Assembly (NCBI RefSeq): GCF_019710635.1
Contig: NZ_JAIFZS010000047.1
Location: 41,457 to 105,456, forward strand
Direction: 5' to 3'
DNA length: 64,000 bases
From: Mycolicibacterium xanthum
GTDB taxonomy: Bacteria > Actinomycetota > Actinomycetes > Mycobacteriales > Mycobacteriaceae
Below the pieces are notes generated by a model. The model did no database searches and was not told the origin of the DNA. It saw only the letters and a program-made list of their open reading frames with translations. Made by a program: the position numbers and the translations under genes. This document shows, in pieces, positions 8,538 through 16,514 of the stretch; within the stretch, counting starts at the first letter, position 1, and every line of letters starts with the position of its first letter.

Positions 8538-8559
8538 GGAAGAAGCCGACGCTTCTTCC
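8538..8559. other. Perfect 9-bp-arm hairpin in the radical SAM/helR divergent region
   Basis: The arms GGAAGAAGC and GCTTCTTCC flank the loop CGAC. A shorter palindrome, TCCAC-N6-GTGGA, follows at 8563-8578. These could be regulator sites, or an RNA structure in the radical SAM 5' region or the helR leader. Nothing in the sequence decides between these. Confidence 0.5.
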
Positions 8560-8582
8560 CGTTCCACCATATCGTGGACGGT

Positions 8583-8601
8583 GGGGCTTGCGGCAAGACC
8601 G
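8583..8601 (+). promoter_or_regulatory. Rifamycin-associated element (RAE)-like palindrome upstream of helR-like gene
   Basis: The sequence GGGGCTTGCGGCAAGACCG resembles the 19-bp inverted-repeat RAE core (GGGGCTT...AAGCCCC) found upstream of rifamycin-responsive genes in actinobacteria, with two deviations in the right arm. It lies 49 bp before the start of the HelR/HelD-like gene, the gene type such elements are known to control. Confidence 0.7.
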
Positions 8602-8649
8602 GGGCCATGCCGCAGAATCGCAGGCTCGACGCAGATGCGTAAGGGGCAC

Positions 8650-10875
8650 ATGTCAACTCAGAACCACGGCTCGACCGTGGACGACGGCTGGTCGAGGAAC
8701 TACGAGGGCGAGCTGCGGTCCGAGCAGAACTACGTCGACGGGCTCTACGAACGGTTCGACGCCGAACGTTCGCGCCTGGGGACGCGCTACCGTGCGGCGT
8801 TGCGCGGCGATGGCGGCACCCTGCTGGACCGCGACGCCGAGGTGCGCGCCCTGGCCGGCCAGATGCACCGGTGGAACGTCGCCGACCACGGTCTGTGTTT
8901 CGGCCGGCTCGACGGCAACTCCGGCGAACGCCGCTACGTCGGCCGTATCGGGATCTTCGACGAGGACGACGACTACGAGCCGCTGCTGCTCGACTGGCGC
9001 GCACCGGCCGCCCGCCCGTTCTATGTCGCCACCGGCGCCAACCCGGAGGACATGCGCAGACGAAGGCAGTTCCGCAGCCTCGGCCGGCGACTGGTGGAGT
9101 TCACCGACGAGGTGTTCGGATCGCCCGACGGGGCCGGCGACGGAGCCGGCCCGTCCAGCGATGCCGCCCTGCTGGCCGCGGTCAACGCCCCGCGCGGGGA
9201 GGGTATGCGCGACATCGTCGCCACGATCCAGGCTGAACAGGACGAGATCATCCGCCTCGACCATCCGGGCGTGCTGGTCATCGAGGGCGGGCCGGGCACC
9301 GGCAAGACGGTCGTGGCCCTGCATCGCGTCGCCTACCTGCTCTACACCCAGCGCAAGCGGATGGAGAGCCGGGGTGTGCTCGTGGTCGGACCGAACGCGG
9401 ATTTTCTCGACCACATCGGGCGGGTGCTGCCGTCGCTGGGTGAGACGAACGTCGTGTTCACCACCGTCGGGGACCTGGTGCCGCACCTGAACATCAGCGC
9501 CGAGGACACCCCCGAGGCCGCCGCGGCCAAGGGTGCCTCGAGCATCCTGGCGGTGCTCGAACGCGCGGTCGCCGACCGCACGCGCGTCCCGGAGACCCCG
9601 GTCCCCATCGACCTGTCGGACGTGTCGGTACGCATCGACGCCGAGACCGCCGAATGGGCGATCCAGGAGGCCCGCGCCAGCGGCCGGCCACACAACGAGG
9701 CCCGCGCGGTGTTCATCGACGTGGTGACGTGGGTGGTGACCGAACGTGCGATCGCCAAGATCGGCCGTGGCTGGCTGACCCGCGATGACCGCGCCGCCTG
9801 GGAGCATCTGCGCGCCGACCTGCTCGACGAGTTGGTCGACCACGCCGGATTCAACACCGCACTCGACGAACTGTGGCCGGTGCTCACGCCGGAGGGCTTG
9901 TTGGCGGAGCTCTACTCGTCACCCGAGCGGCTGCACGCCGCGGGTGCCCACGCCTCGCTGTGGCGTGCCGAGGGCGATGCCTGGACGGTCTCGGACGTGC
10001 CACTGCTCGACGAGTTGGTCGACCTGCTGGGCCGCGACCGCTCGGGTGAGGAGGCCGCGGAGCGCGAGCGCCAGGAACGGGCCGCCTACGCCGCCGGCGT
10101 GCTCGACCTGATGGTCGACCGCGAGGACCTGATGGACGACGAGGATCAGCTGCTCGCCCGGGATGTCATCGACGCCGAGAGTCTGGCGGAGCGGTTCCTC
10201 GAGCGGGACAGCCGTGACCTCGCCGAACGGGCCGCCGCCGACCGGGACTGGACCTACGGGCACGTCGTCGTCGACGAGGCCCAGGAGCTCTCGGCGATGG
10301 ACTGGCGGGTCCTGATGCGGCGCTGCCCGAGCCGATCGTTCACCATTGTCGGCGACCCGGCCCAACGCCGGTCGGCGGCGGGAACACGGTCGTGGGAGGA
10401 CGCGCTGGCGCCCTACGTTCCCGGCCGCTGGAAGCACCGGGCCCTGACGGTGAACTACCGCACCCCTGCCGAGATCATGGCCGTCGCCGGCGCGCTGCTG
10501 GCCGAGTTCGCGCCCGGTGTGCAACCACCGGAATCGGTGCGCTCCAGCGGCTTTCGGCCGTGGTCTCGGCTGGTCACCGACGAACAACTGGCCGGCGCCA
10601 TCGACGAATTCGTCGCACAAGAGGCCGCACGCGAGGGCACCAGCGTCGTGATCGGGCCCCCCGGGGTACCGGGTGCCGTGCCGCCCTCGGCGACCAAGGG
10701 CCTGGAGTTCGACGCGGTGCTGGTGGTGGCCCCGGAACGCATTCTCGCCGAGGGACCGCGCGGGGCGGCCGATCTGTACGTCGCGCTCACCCGGGCCACC
10801 CAACGTCTGGGCGTGCTGCACCGAGAGCCGCTGGCCGAGTCACTGGCCGGCCTGGATCTTGTTCAGGCCGGGTGA
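8650..10875 (+). CDS. helR: HelR/HelD-like UvrD-superfamily ATPase acting on RNA polymerase
   Basis: The 741-aa protein is a UvrD/Rep-superfamily ATPase of the actinobacterial HelD type. It has an N-terminal coiled region (ERFDAERSRLGTRYRAAL), a Walker A GGPGTGKT near residue 213, a Walker B-like VVDEAQELSAMDW near residue 540 and the helicase-like C-terminal LYVALTRATQRLGVLH. Known HelD proteins bind RNA polymerase and release it from stalled complexes; HelR variants displace rifamycins and confer tolerance. The RAE-like palindrome in front supports the HelR assignment. The open frame begins far upstream, but ATG 8650 is preceded by AAGGGG and starts the conserved region. The distinction HelR versus housekeeping HelD is inferred mainly from the promoter. 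Confidence 0.82.
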   Translation: MSTQNHGSTVDDGWSRNYEGELRSEQNYVDGLYERFDAERSRLGTRYRAALRGDGGTLLDRDAEVRALAGQMHRWNVADHGLCFGRLDGNSGERRYVGRIGIFDEDDDYEPLLLDWRAPAARPFYVATGANPEDMRRRRQFRSLGRRLVEFTDEVFGSPDGAGDGAGPSSDAALLAAVNAPRGEGMRDIVATIQAEQDEIIRLDHPGVLVIEGGPGTGKTVVALHRVAYLLYTQRKRMESRGVLVVGPNADFLDHIGRVLPSLGETNVVFTTVGDLVPHLNISAEDTPEAAAAKGASSILAVLERAVADRTRVPETPVPIDLSDVSVRIDAETAEWAIQEARASGRPHNEARAVFIDVVTWVVTERAIAKIGRGWLTRDDRAAWEHLRADLLDELVDHAGFNTALDELWPVLTPEGLLAELYSSPERLHAAGAHASLWRAEGDAWTVSDVPLLDELVDLLGRDRSGEEAAERERQERAAYAAGVLDLMVDREDLMDDEDQLLARDVIDAESLAERFLERDSRDLAERAAADRDWTYGHVVVDEAQELSAMDWRVLMRRCPSRSFTIVGDPAQRRSAAGTRSWEDALAPYVPGRWKHRALTVNYRTPAEIMAVAGALLAEFAPGVQPPESVRSSGFRPWSRLVTDEQLAGAIDEFVAQEAAREGTSVVIGPPGVPGAVPPSATKGLEFDAVLVVAPERILAEGPRGAADLYVALTRATQRLGVLHREPLAESLAGLDLVQAG

Positions 10876-10876
10876 G

Positions 10877-11302
10877 TCACCACTTTCCGAGCTGGCAGCG
10901 CACGTTGTACGGATCGTCGTGCTGCACGAGCACCTGACCGTCGACGGCGATGTCGCAGTGTGCGTTCGGCGCCGCCTGCCCTCCCCGGGTGGTCGAGCTG
11001 ACCTGCATGATCGCCCACTGCGGGTCGGCCATGGTGGTCTCGAACACCCATGGCGCGCCCGGCGCAAGGCTGACCTTCTCGCGCTTGGCGAATGCATAGG
11101 CGTCGGCGTTGAAAGCCTCCATGCTGGGCGGCTGCGCCGCCAGATAGAAGATGTCGAACTCGTAGGCACCGGCCGACACCAGGGTGTACCGGACCTGGTG
11201 GTCCTCCTGGGCGCCGGCCGTCGGCTGACCGAGCGCCATACCTGCCGCCACCAACAGTGACGCACCGACCGCTGCGCTTGCCTTGGCTCTTGCTGTTCGC
11301 AT
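10877..11302 (-). CDS. Small exported protein with MmpS-like character
   Basis: The 141-aa protein starts MRTARAKASAAVGASLLVAAG, a clear signal peptide with Ala-rich h-region and a likely cleavage site after PTAGA. The mature part (~110 aa) contains VRYTLVSAGAYEFDIFYL and a C-terminal CDIAVDGQVLVQHDDPYNVRCQL with two Cys that could form a disulfide. This resembles, weakly, the periplasmic domain of mycobacterial MmpS proteins and similar small secreted proteins. GTG 11311 is an alternative start, but ATG 11302 gives a normal n-region. It converges on helR with one base between stops and lacks an mmpL partner. The function is unknown. Confidence 0.7.
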   Translation of the reverse strand: MRTARAKASAAVGASLLVAAGMALGQPTAGAQEDHQVRYTLVSAGAYEFDIFYLAAQPPSMEAFNADAYAFAKREKVSLAPGAPWVFETTMADPQWAIMQVSSTTRGGQAAPNAHCDIAVDGQVLVQHDDPYNVRCQLGKW

Positions 11303-11311
11303 GTTCGTCAC

Positions 11312-11568
11312 ATCGCCGGACGGTACCGGATCGTTACCGCGCAGTCCGATTCGGACGGCTCAATAGGCTAACAGCAAACCAATTCAAATGTCATGTACGC
11401 GTTAATCCGTTCGTCACACACAGATATTTGACAGAAACACAGGCGATCTAACGTCCCGATTTGGCATCCGAAGAGGTGTCATCGCTCCGACGTTTCACCG
11501 CGTTCCCCGATTCCCGACTCGGCGCCTCATCAGGGGATGAGTGCTGTTGACATGCAGAAAGGCCGTAC
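11312..11568 (+). promoter_or_regulatory. Upstream region of the urt operon
   Basis: This 257-bp AT-richer stretch holds no gene. It contains GTTAATCCGTTCGTCACA (11401-11418), which loosely resembles a GlnR site pair (two half-sites separated by 6 bp), TTGACA at 11428-11433, and a small hairpin CTCATC-AGGG-GATGAG at 11526-11541 just before the urtA ribosome binding site (AAAGG). Nitrogen control through GlnR would be expected for urea uptake, but the site match is weak. Confidence 0.4.
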
Positions 11569-12834
11569 ATGCAACACCCTGCACGCCACTCCTTCAAACG
11601 GTCCGCACTCGTCGCGGGCAGCGTTGTCGCAGCGACCAGCCTCCTGTTGGCCGGCTGCGGAAGCAAGGCGGGCGACGAGGGCTCAGCAAACGCCGAGTCG
11701 TGCGTCGACACCTCCGGCGACTCGATCAAAGTGGGCGCGCTGAACTCACTGTCGGGCACCATGGCGATCTCCGAGGTCACGGTGCGCAACGCCATCGACC
11801 TGGCGGTCGAGCAGATCAACGCCGACGGCGGTGTGATGGGCAAGCAGATCGAGCTCGTCGGTGAGGACGGCGCCTCCGAGCCCGCCGTGTTCGCCGAGAA
11901 GGCGCAGAAGCTGATCAGCAGCGACTGCGTGGCCGCGGTCTTCGGCGGCTGGACGTCCTCGAGCCGCAAGGCCATGCTGCCGGTGTTCGAGGACAACAAC
12001 GCGCTGCTGTACTACCCGGTGCAGTACGAGGGCCTGGAGTCCTCCCCCAACATCTTCTACACCGGCGCGACCACCAACCAGCAGATCGTGCCGGCGCTGG
12101 ACTACCTCAAGGAACAGGGCATCACGTCGCTCTACCTGGTGGGTAGCGACTACGTGTTCCCGCAGACCGCCAACCGCATCATCAAGGCCTACGCGGAGGC
12201 CAACGGCATCGAGATCCTGGGCGAGGACTACACGCCGCTGGGTTCGACCGACTTCTCCACGATCGTGAACAAGGTGCGCGCCTCGGGTGCGGACGCGGTG
12301 TTCAACACCCTCAACGGCGACTCCAACGTCGCGTTCTTCCGCGAGTACAAGAACGTCGGCCTGACCCCCGAGGAGATGCCGGTGGTGTCGGTGTCGATCG
12401 CCGAGGAAGAGGTCGGCGGCATCGGCGTGCAGAACATCGACGGCCAGCTGGTGGCCTGGGACTACTACCAGACCATCGACAGCCCCGAGAACAACGCGTT
12501 CGTCAAGGCCTACAAGGACAAGTTCGGCGCCGACAAGCCCACCTCCGACCCGATGGAGGCCGCCTATGTGTCGGTCTACCTGTGGAAGAACTCGGTCGAG
12601 AAGGCCGGTTCGTTCGCGGTGCCCGATGTGCAGGAGGCTTCCGGCGGCGTCCAGTTCGACGCCCCCGAAGGCCTGGTGCAGATCGACGGCGACAACAACC
12701 ACATCACCAAGACCGCGCGGATCGGTGAAATCCGGCCCGACGGCCTGATCTACACGATCTGGGAGTCCCCCGGCCCGATCGAGCCGGACCCCTACCTGAA
12801 GGGCTACCCGTGGGCCGAGGGTCTGTCGGGCTGA
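11569..12834 (+). CDS. urtA: Urea ABC transporter substrate-binding lipoprotein UrtA
   Basis: The 421-aa protein has a lipoprotein signal peptide ending in the lipobox LLAGC (Cys30), so it is anchored outside the membrane. The mature protein is a type-1 periplasmic binding protein of the amide/urea group, with IKVGALNSLSGTMAISEV near the start and YPVQYEGLESSPNIFYTGA and GSDYVFPQTANRI further on, as in UrtA proteins. It captures urea (possibly short amides) for the UrtBC permease. It is the first gene of a five-gene cluster with permease and ATPase genes following at short or overlapping distances. There is no urease gene in the window, so urea breakdown must be encoded elsewhere. Confidence 0.95.
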   Translation: MQHPARHSFKRSALVAGSVVAATSLLLAGCGSKAGDEGSANAESCVDTSGDSIKVGALNSLSGTMAISEVTVRNAIDLAVEQINADGGVMGKQIELVGEDGASEPAVFAEKAQKLISSDCVAAVFGGWTSSSRKAMLPVFEDNNALLYYPVQYEGLESSPNIFYTGATTNQQIVPALDYLKEQGITSLYLVGSDYVFPQTANRIIKAYAEANGIEILGEDYTPLGSTDFSTIVNKVRASGADAVFNTLNGDSNVAFFREYKNVGLTPEEMPVVSVSIAEEEVGGIGVQNIDGQLVAWDYYQTIDSPENNAFVKAYKDKFGADKPTSDPMEAAYVSVYLWKNSVEKAGSFAVPDVQEASGGVQFDAPEGLVQIDGDNNHITKTARIGEIRPDGLIYTIWESPGPIEPDPYLKGYPWAEGLSG

Positions 12835-12841
12835 CCCGCGC

Positions 12842-13726
12842 ATGGATGTCCTGATCGGGCAGCTGGTAGCAGGATTGAGCCTCGGTTCGATCCTGCTACT
12901 GGCCGCGCTGGGGTTGTCGTTGACGTTCGGCCAGATGGGCGTCATCAACATGGCGCACGGCGAGTTCATCATGGTCGGCTGCTACACCGCATTCGTGGTG
13001 CAACAGGTGATCTCGAGCGCCGGCGTCTCGCTGTTGATCTCGCTCGTGGTCGGCTTCCTGGTCGGCGGCGCGATGGGCGCACTGCTGGAGGTGACGCTGA
13101 TCAGCCGGATGTACCACCGCCCGCTGGACACGCTGCTGGTGACGTTCGGCGTCGGGCTGGTCCTGCAGCAGCTGGCGCGCGACATCTTCGGTGCGCCCGC
13201 CAAGAACGTCGTCGCACCGGAGTGGTTGTCCGGGGCGATCGAGGTCTTCGGCGCCGCGGTGCCGAAGACCCGACTCTTCATCTTCGTGCTGGCCATCGCC
13301 TGCGTCACGGCGCTGGCGATCGCGCTGAAGGCCAGTCCGATGGGACGGCGCATCCGGGCGGTGGTGCAGAACCGCGATCTGGCCGAGACGAGCGGCATTT
13401 CGTCGCGCAAGACCGACATCACGACGTTCTTCATCGGCTCGGGGCTGGCGGGCGTCGCCGGCGTCGCGCTGACGTTGATCGGCTCGACCAGTTCGACGAT
13501 CGGCCAGAGCTATCTGATCGACGCGTTCCTCGTCGTCGTGGTCGGTGGCCTCGGTCAGATCAAGGGCACCGTCATCGCGGCGTTCGCACTCGGCTTCCTG
13601 AACTCGTTCATCGAGTACAACACCACCGCGTCGCTGGCCAAGGTGATCGTGTTCGTCATCATCGTGATCTTCCTGCAGGTCCGCCCGCAGGGCCTGTTCA
13701 CCGTTCGGACAAGGAGTCTGGTGTGA
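12842..13726 (+). CDS. urtB: Urea ABC transporter permease UrtB
   Basis: The 294-aa integral membrane protein belongs to the LivH-like branched-chain permease family. It begins MDVLIGQLVAGLSLGSILLL and has about eight hydrophobic segments. The stretch GQMGVINMAHGEFIMVGCYT is typical of UrtB/LivH. It forms the urea channel with UrtC. It starts 7 bp after the urtA stop and its TGA overlaps the urtC ATG by one base, so it is translated from the same message. The length matches the shorter actinobacterial UrtB type. Confidence 0.95.
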   Translation: MDVLIGQLVAGLSLGSILLLAALGLSLTFGQMGVINMAHGEFIMVGCYTAFVVQQVISSAGVSLLISLVVGFLVGGAMGALLEVTLISRMYHRPLDTLLVTFGVGLVLQQLARDIFGAPAKNVVAPEWLSGAIEVFGAAVPKTRLFIFVLAIACVTALAIALKASPMGRRIRAVVQNRDLAETSGISSRKTDITTFFIGSGLAGVAGVALTLIGSTSSTIGQSYLIDAFLVVVVGGLGQIKGTVIAAFALGFLNSFIEYNTTASLAKVIVFVIIVIFLQVRPQGLFTVRTRSLV

Positions 13727-14862
13727 TGGCGCCGCGGACGCGAGGAGCAATCTCGGCACTCGTAGGGCGCTGGCAGACCTGGGCGGGATTCGCGATCGCG
13801 GCGGTGGTGCTCTTCGGGGTCGCGCCCGCGGTGCTGTCGACCTTCCGGCTCGGCCTGCTCGGCCAGTTCCTGTGCTACGCGATCGTGGCGGCCGGGATCG
13901 GCCTGGCCTGGGGTCGTGGCGGCATGCTGGTGCTCGGCCAGGGCGTGTTCTTCGGCCTCGGCGGCTACATGATGGGCATGCACCTCAAGATCGCCGACGC
14001 CCAGATCGCCGGCAACGACGTGCCCGACTTCATGCAGATCGCCGGTGTGCGGGAGCTTCCCGCGCTGTGGGTGCCGTTCGCCTCACCGGCGGTGACGCTG
14101 CTGGCGATCGTCATCGTCCCCACCGCCGTCGCCGCGCTGCTGGGTCTGGGCGTGTTCAAGCGCCGGGTCAAGGGCGCCTACTTCGCGATCCTGTCCCAGG
14201 CGCTGGCCGCCGCCATGGCCATCCTGTTGATCGGTCAGCCCGAGGTGTTCGGTGGCTTCAACGGCCTCAACGGTTTCCGGACGTTCTTCGGATTCCGGCT
14301 GGCCGACCCGGTCAACAAGCAGATGCTCTACTTCATCGCCGCCGCAACGCTTCTGATCGTCGTGGCGATCGTGCGTCAGCTCATGCAGAGCCGGTACGGC
14401 GAGCTGCTGGTGGCCGTGCGCGACGGCGAGGAGCGTGTCCGTTTCCTGGGCTACGACCCCGCCAACATCAAGGTCGTCGCCTACAGTGTCGCAGCACTTT
14501 TCGCCAGCATCGCCGGCGCGTTGTTCGCCCCGATCATCGGGTTCATCACGCCGTCGCAGGTCGGCATCCTGCCGTCGATCGCGTTCCTGATCGGCGTCGC
14601 GATCGGCGGACGCACCACGCTGCTGGGCCCGGTGCTGGGGGCCATCGGCGTGGCGTGGGCGCAGACGCTGTTCTCTGAGCAGTTCCCGTCGGGCTGGATC
14701 TACGCGCAGGGCGCGCTGTTCATCGTGGTCGTCGGGTTCTTCCCGGCCGGCCTCGCCGGACTGGGGCTGTTGTGGGCCCGTTGGCGCAGCAAGGCCGAAC
14801 CGCCCGCGGCCGCCGAAACCGAACCGGAAGCCGAGGAGTCGAAGGTGGGTGCGCCGACGTGA
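13726..14862 (+). CDS. urtC: Urea ABC transporter permease UrtC
   Basis: The 378-aa LivM-like permease has many transmembrane helices and the UrtC stretch GIGLAWGRGGMLVLGQGVFFGLGGYMMG (given here only as a region near residues 50-75). A later loop, SRYGELLVAVRDGEERVRFL, contacts the ATPase in this family. I chose ATG 13726 because it overlaps the urtB stop (TGATG) and begins MAPRTRG; the frame stays open further upstream inside urtB. The C-terminus is charged (AETEPEAEESK). It pairs with UrtB in the membrane. Confidence 0.94.
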   Translation: MAPRTRGAISALVGRWQTWAGFAIAAVVLFGVAPAVLSTFRLGLLGQFLCYAIVAAGIGLAWGRGGMLVLGQGVFFGLGGYMMGMHLKIADAQIAGNDVPDFMQIAGVRELPALWVPFASPAVTLLAIVIVPTAVAALLGLGVFKRRVKGAYFAILSQALAAAMAILLIGQPEVFGGFNGLNGFRTFFGFRLADPVNKQMLYFIAAATLLIVVAIVRQLMQSRYGELLVAVRDGEERVRFLGYDPANIKVVAYSVAALFASIAGALFAPIIGFITPSQVGILPSIAFLIGVAIGGRTTLLGPVLGAIGVAWAQTLFSEQFPSGWIYAQGALFIVVVGFFPAGLAGLGLLWARWRSKAEPPAAAETEPEAEESKVGAPT

Positions 14863-15704
14863 GCGACACAGAATCGGCGGCGGGCAGGGAGCCGACCGCC
14901 GGCGGCAACGTTGGGATGGGTTCGGAGTACCTCGAAGTCCGCGGCCTGACAGTGGATTTCGACGGATTCAAGGCCGTCAGCGGGGTCGACCTCACGCTGC
15001 TGCAGGGCGACCTGCGGTTTCTGATCGGCCCCAACGGCGCCGGCAAGACCACCGTCATCGACGCGATCACCGGGCTGGTGTCGGCCACCGGATCGGTGCG
15101 CAAGTCCGGCGTGGAACTGCTCGGCAAGAAGGTCCACCAGATCGCCCGCCGCGGCGTGGGGCGGACCTTCCAGACCGCCAGCGTCTTCGAGGAACTCACC
15201 GTGCTGCAGAACCTCGACATCGCCGCCGGCGCCGGCCGCTCGCCGTGGACGCTGCTGCGGCGCCGCCACGGGGTGCTGCCGGCCATCGAGGAGGCGCTCG
15301 AGGTCACCGGCCTGAGTGGGCTGGTGGACAAACCCGCGGGCGTGCTCGCCCACGGGCAGAAGCAGTGGCTGGAGATCGGCATGCTGCTGGTGCAGAACGC
15401 CGACGTGCTGCTGCTCGACGAACCCGTCGCCGGGATGAGCCACGAGGAGCGCGAGGAGACCGGTGCCCTGTTGCGCCGCATCGGCGGTGAGCGCACGGTG
15501 GTGGTCGTCGAGCACGACATGGATTTCATGCGGGCGTTCGCGACGTCGGTCACCGTGCTGGCGCGTGGCCAGGTGATCGCCGAGGGGTCGGTCGCCGAGG
15601 TGCAGGCCAACCCGAAGGTCCAGGAGGTCTATCTGGGGACCGCCGCGGCCGGCGCGGCCGCCGCGCAGGACGCTCCGGCCGAACTTATCGAGGAGAACTC
15701 CTGA
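14859..15704 (+). CDS. urtD: Urea ABC transporter ATPase UrtD
   Basis: The 281-aa LivG-type ATPase carries Walker A GPNGAGKTT, the Q-loop region GVGRTFQTASVFEELTVLQN, a variant signature LAHGQKQWLEIGM (AHGQ rather than SGGQ, as usual for UrtD), Walker B VLLLDEPVAGM and the switch VVVEHDMDFM. The GTG start at 14859 overlaps the urtC stop (GTGA). The N-terminal ~25 residues are unstructured, and the C-terminus has an Ala-rich tail before the UrtE start. It energises urea import together with UrtE. Confidence 0.94.
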   Translation: MSDTESAAGREPTAGGNVGMGSEYLEVRGLTVDFDGFKAVSGVDLTLLQGDLRFLIGPNGAGKTTVIDAITGLVSATGSVRKSGVELLGKKVHQIARRGVGRTFQTASVFEELTVLQNLDIAAGAGRSPWTLLRRRHGVLPAIEEALEVTGLSGLVDKPAGVLAHGQKQWLEIGMLLVQNADVLLLDEPVAGMSHEEREETGALLRRIGGERTVVVVEHDMDFMRAFATSVTVLARGQVIAEGSVAEVQANPKVQEVYLGTAAAGAAAAQDAPAELIEENS

Positions 15705-16396
15705 TGCTCGAACTGGTGGACGTGCACAGCGGCTACGGCCGCTCGGAGGTGATCCACGGCGTGAGCATCGAGGTCCCGTCGGACGGGGTGGCCGCGGTGA
15801 TGGGCCACAACGGTGCAGGCAAGACCACGCTGCTGCGGGCGGCCGTCGGGCTGCTGAAGTGCTCGTCGGGCAAAGTGCTGTTCGACGGCGACGACATCAC
15901 CAGGCTGCGCCCGAGCGCGCGGGTGGCCCGCGGGCTGGCCTATGTGCCGCAGGGACAGCAGTCGTTCGGGCAGCTGACCACGGCGGAGAATCTTCAGGTG
16001 GTGGCCGACGGCCGCAAGAACGGCAAGCAGCTGATCGATGAGCAGCTCGATCTCTTCCCCGCCCTCAAGGAGTTGCTGACCCGTCGGGCCGGGCTGCTCT
16101 CGGGCGGTCAGCGCCAGCAACTGGCCATCGCCAGGGCGCTGATCACGACCCCCACGTGCCTGATCCTCGACGAGCCGACCGAGGGCATCCAGCCGTCGGT
16201 GGTCGCCGAGATCGAGGCGGCCATCACGGCTTTGACGAATCGCGGGAACCTGGGCGTGCTGCTGGTCGAACAGCACATCGGCTTCGCCCTGGAGTCCTCG
16301 CAGCGCTACTACATCCTGGAGTCCGGTCGCGTCACGTCCAGCGGGACCGGCGGCTCGTCCTCGGAGGCCGACGTCCGCGCCGCGATGGCGATCTAG
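15704..16396 (+). CDS. urtE: Urea ABC transporter ATPase UrtE
   Basis: The 230-aa LivF-type ATPase has Walker A GHNGAGKTT, signature LLSGGQRQQLAIARAL, Walker B LILDEPTEGI and a switch His in VLLVEQHIGFALE. Its ATG overlaps the last base of the urtD stop. It is the last gene of the transporter operon. The next plus-strand DNA is a GC-rich repeat with a hairpin (16401-16481), and then the gene on the opposite strand converges. Confidence 0.95.
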   Translation: MLELVDVHSGYGRSEVIHGVSIEVPSDGVAAVMGHNGAGKTTLLRAAVGLLKCSSGKVLFDGDDITRLRPSARVARGLAYVPQGQQSFGQLTTAENLQVVADGRKNGKQLIDEQLDLFPALKELLTRRAGLLSGGQRQQLAIARALITTPTCLILDEPTEGIQPSVVAEIEAAITALTNRGNLGVLLVEQHIGFALESSQRYYILESGRVTSSGTGGSSSEADVRAAMAI

Positions 16397-16400
16397 TCTT

Positions 16401-16460
16401 CTGCGCGAGCGCGCGGGTCTGTGCGCCGACACGCCGGAAGTGCCGTACGCACACGCGCGC
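16401..16460. repeat. GC-rich intergenic repeat, copy A
   Basis: This ~60-bp element, rich in GCGAGCGCGCG and ending ACACGCGCGC, is a diverged copy of 18049-18105. Both contain the core GACACGC and an inverted GCGCG-rich flank. Such GAGCGTGCG/ACACGCACGC-type elements recur between genes in mycobacterial genomes as far as I recall. Confidence 0.6.
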
Positions 16461-16465
16461 CGGCG

Positions 16466-16481
16466 ACGAGCGCACGCTCGT
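16466..16481. terminator. Hairpin between convergent urtE and propeller gene
   Basis: ACGAGCG and CGCTCGT pair around a CA loop. It lies between two convergent genes, so it could stop transcription from either side. No U-tract is present, as is common in mycobacteria. Confidence 0.45.
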
Positions 16482-16514
16482 GCTACGGGCCGCGCCGGCG
16501 GCATGCCAATCCGA

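Noticed and set aside
11401..11418. Confident GlnR operator before urtA
   Set aside because: Only a loose match to the half-site pattern; kept as a weak possibility.
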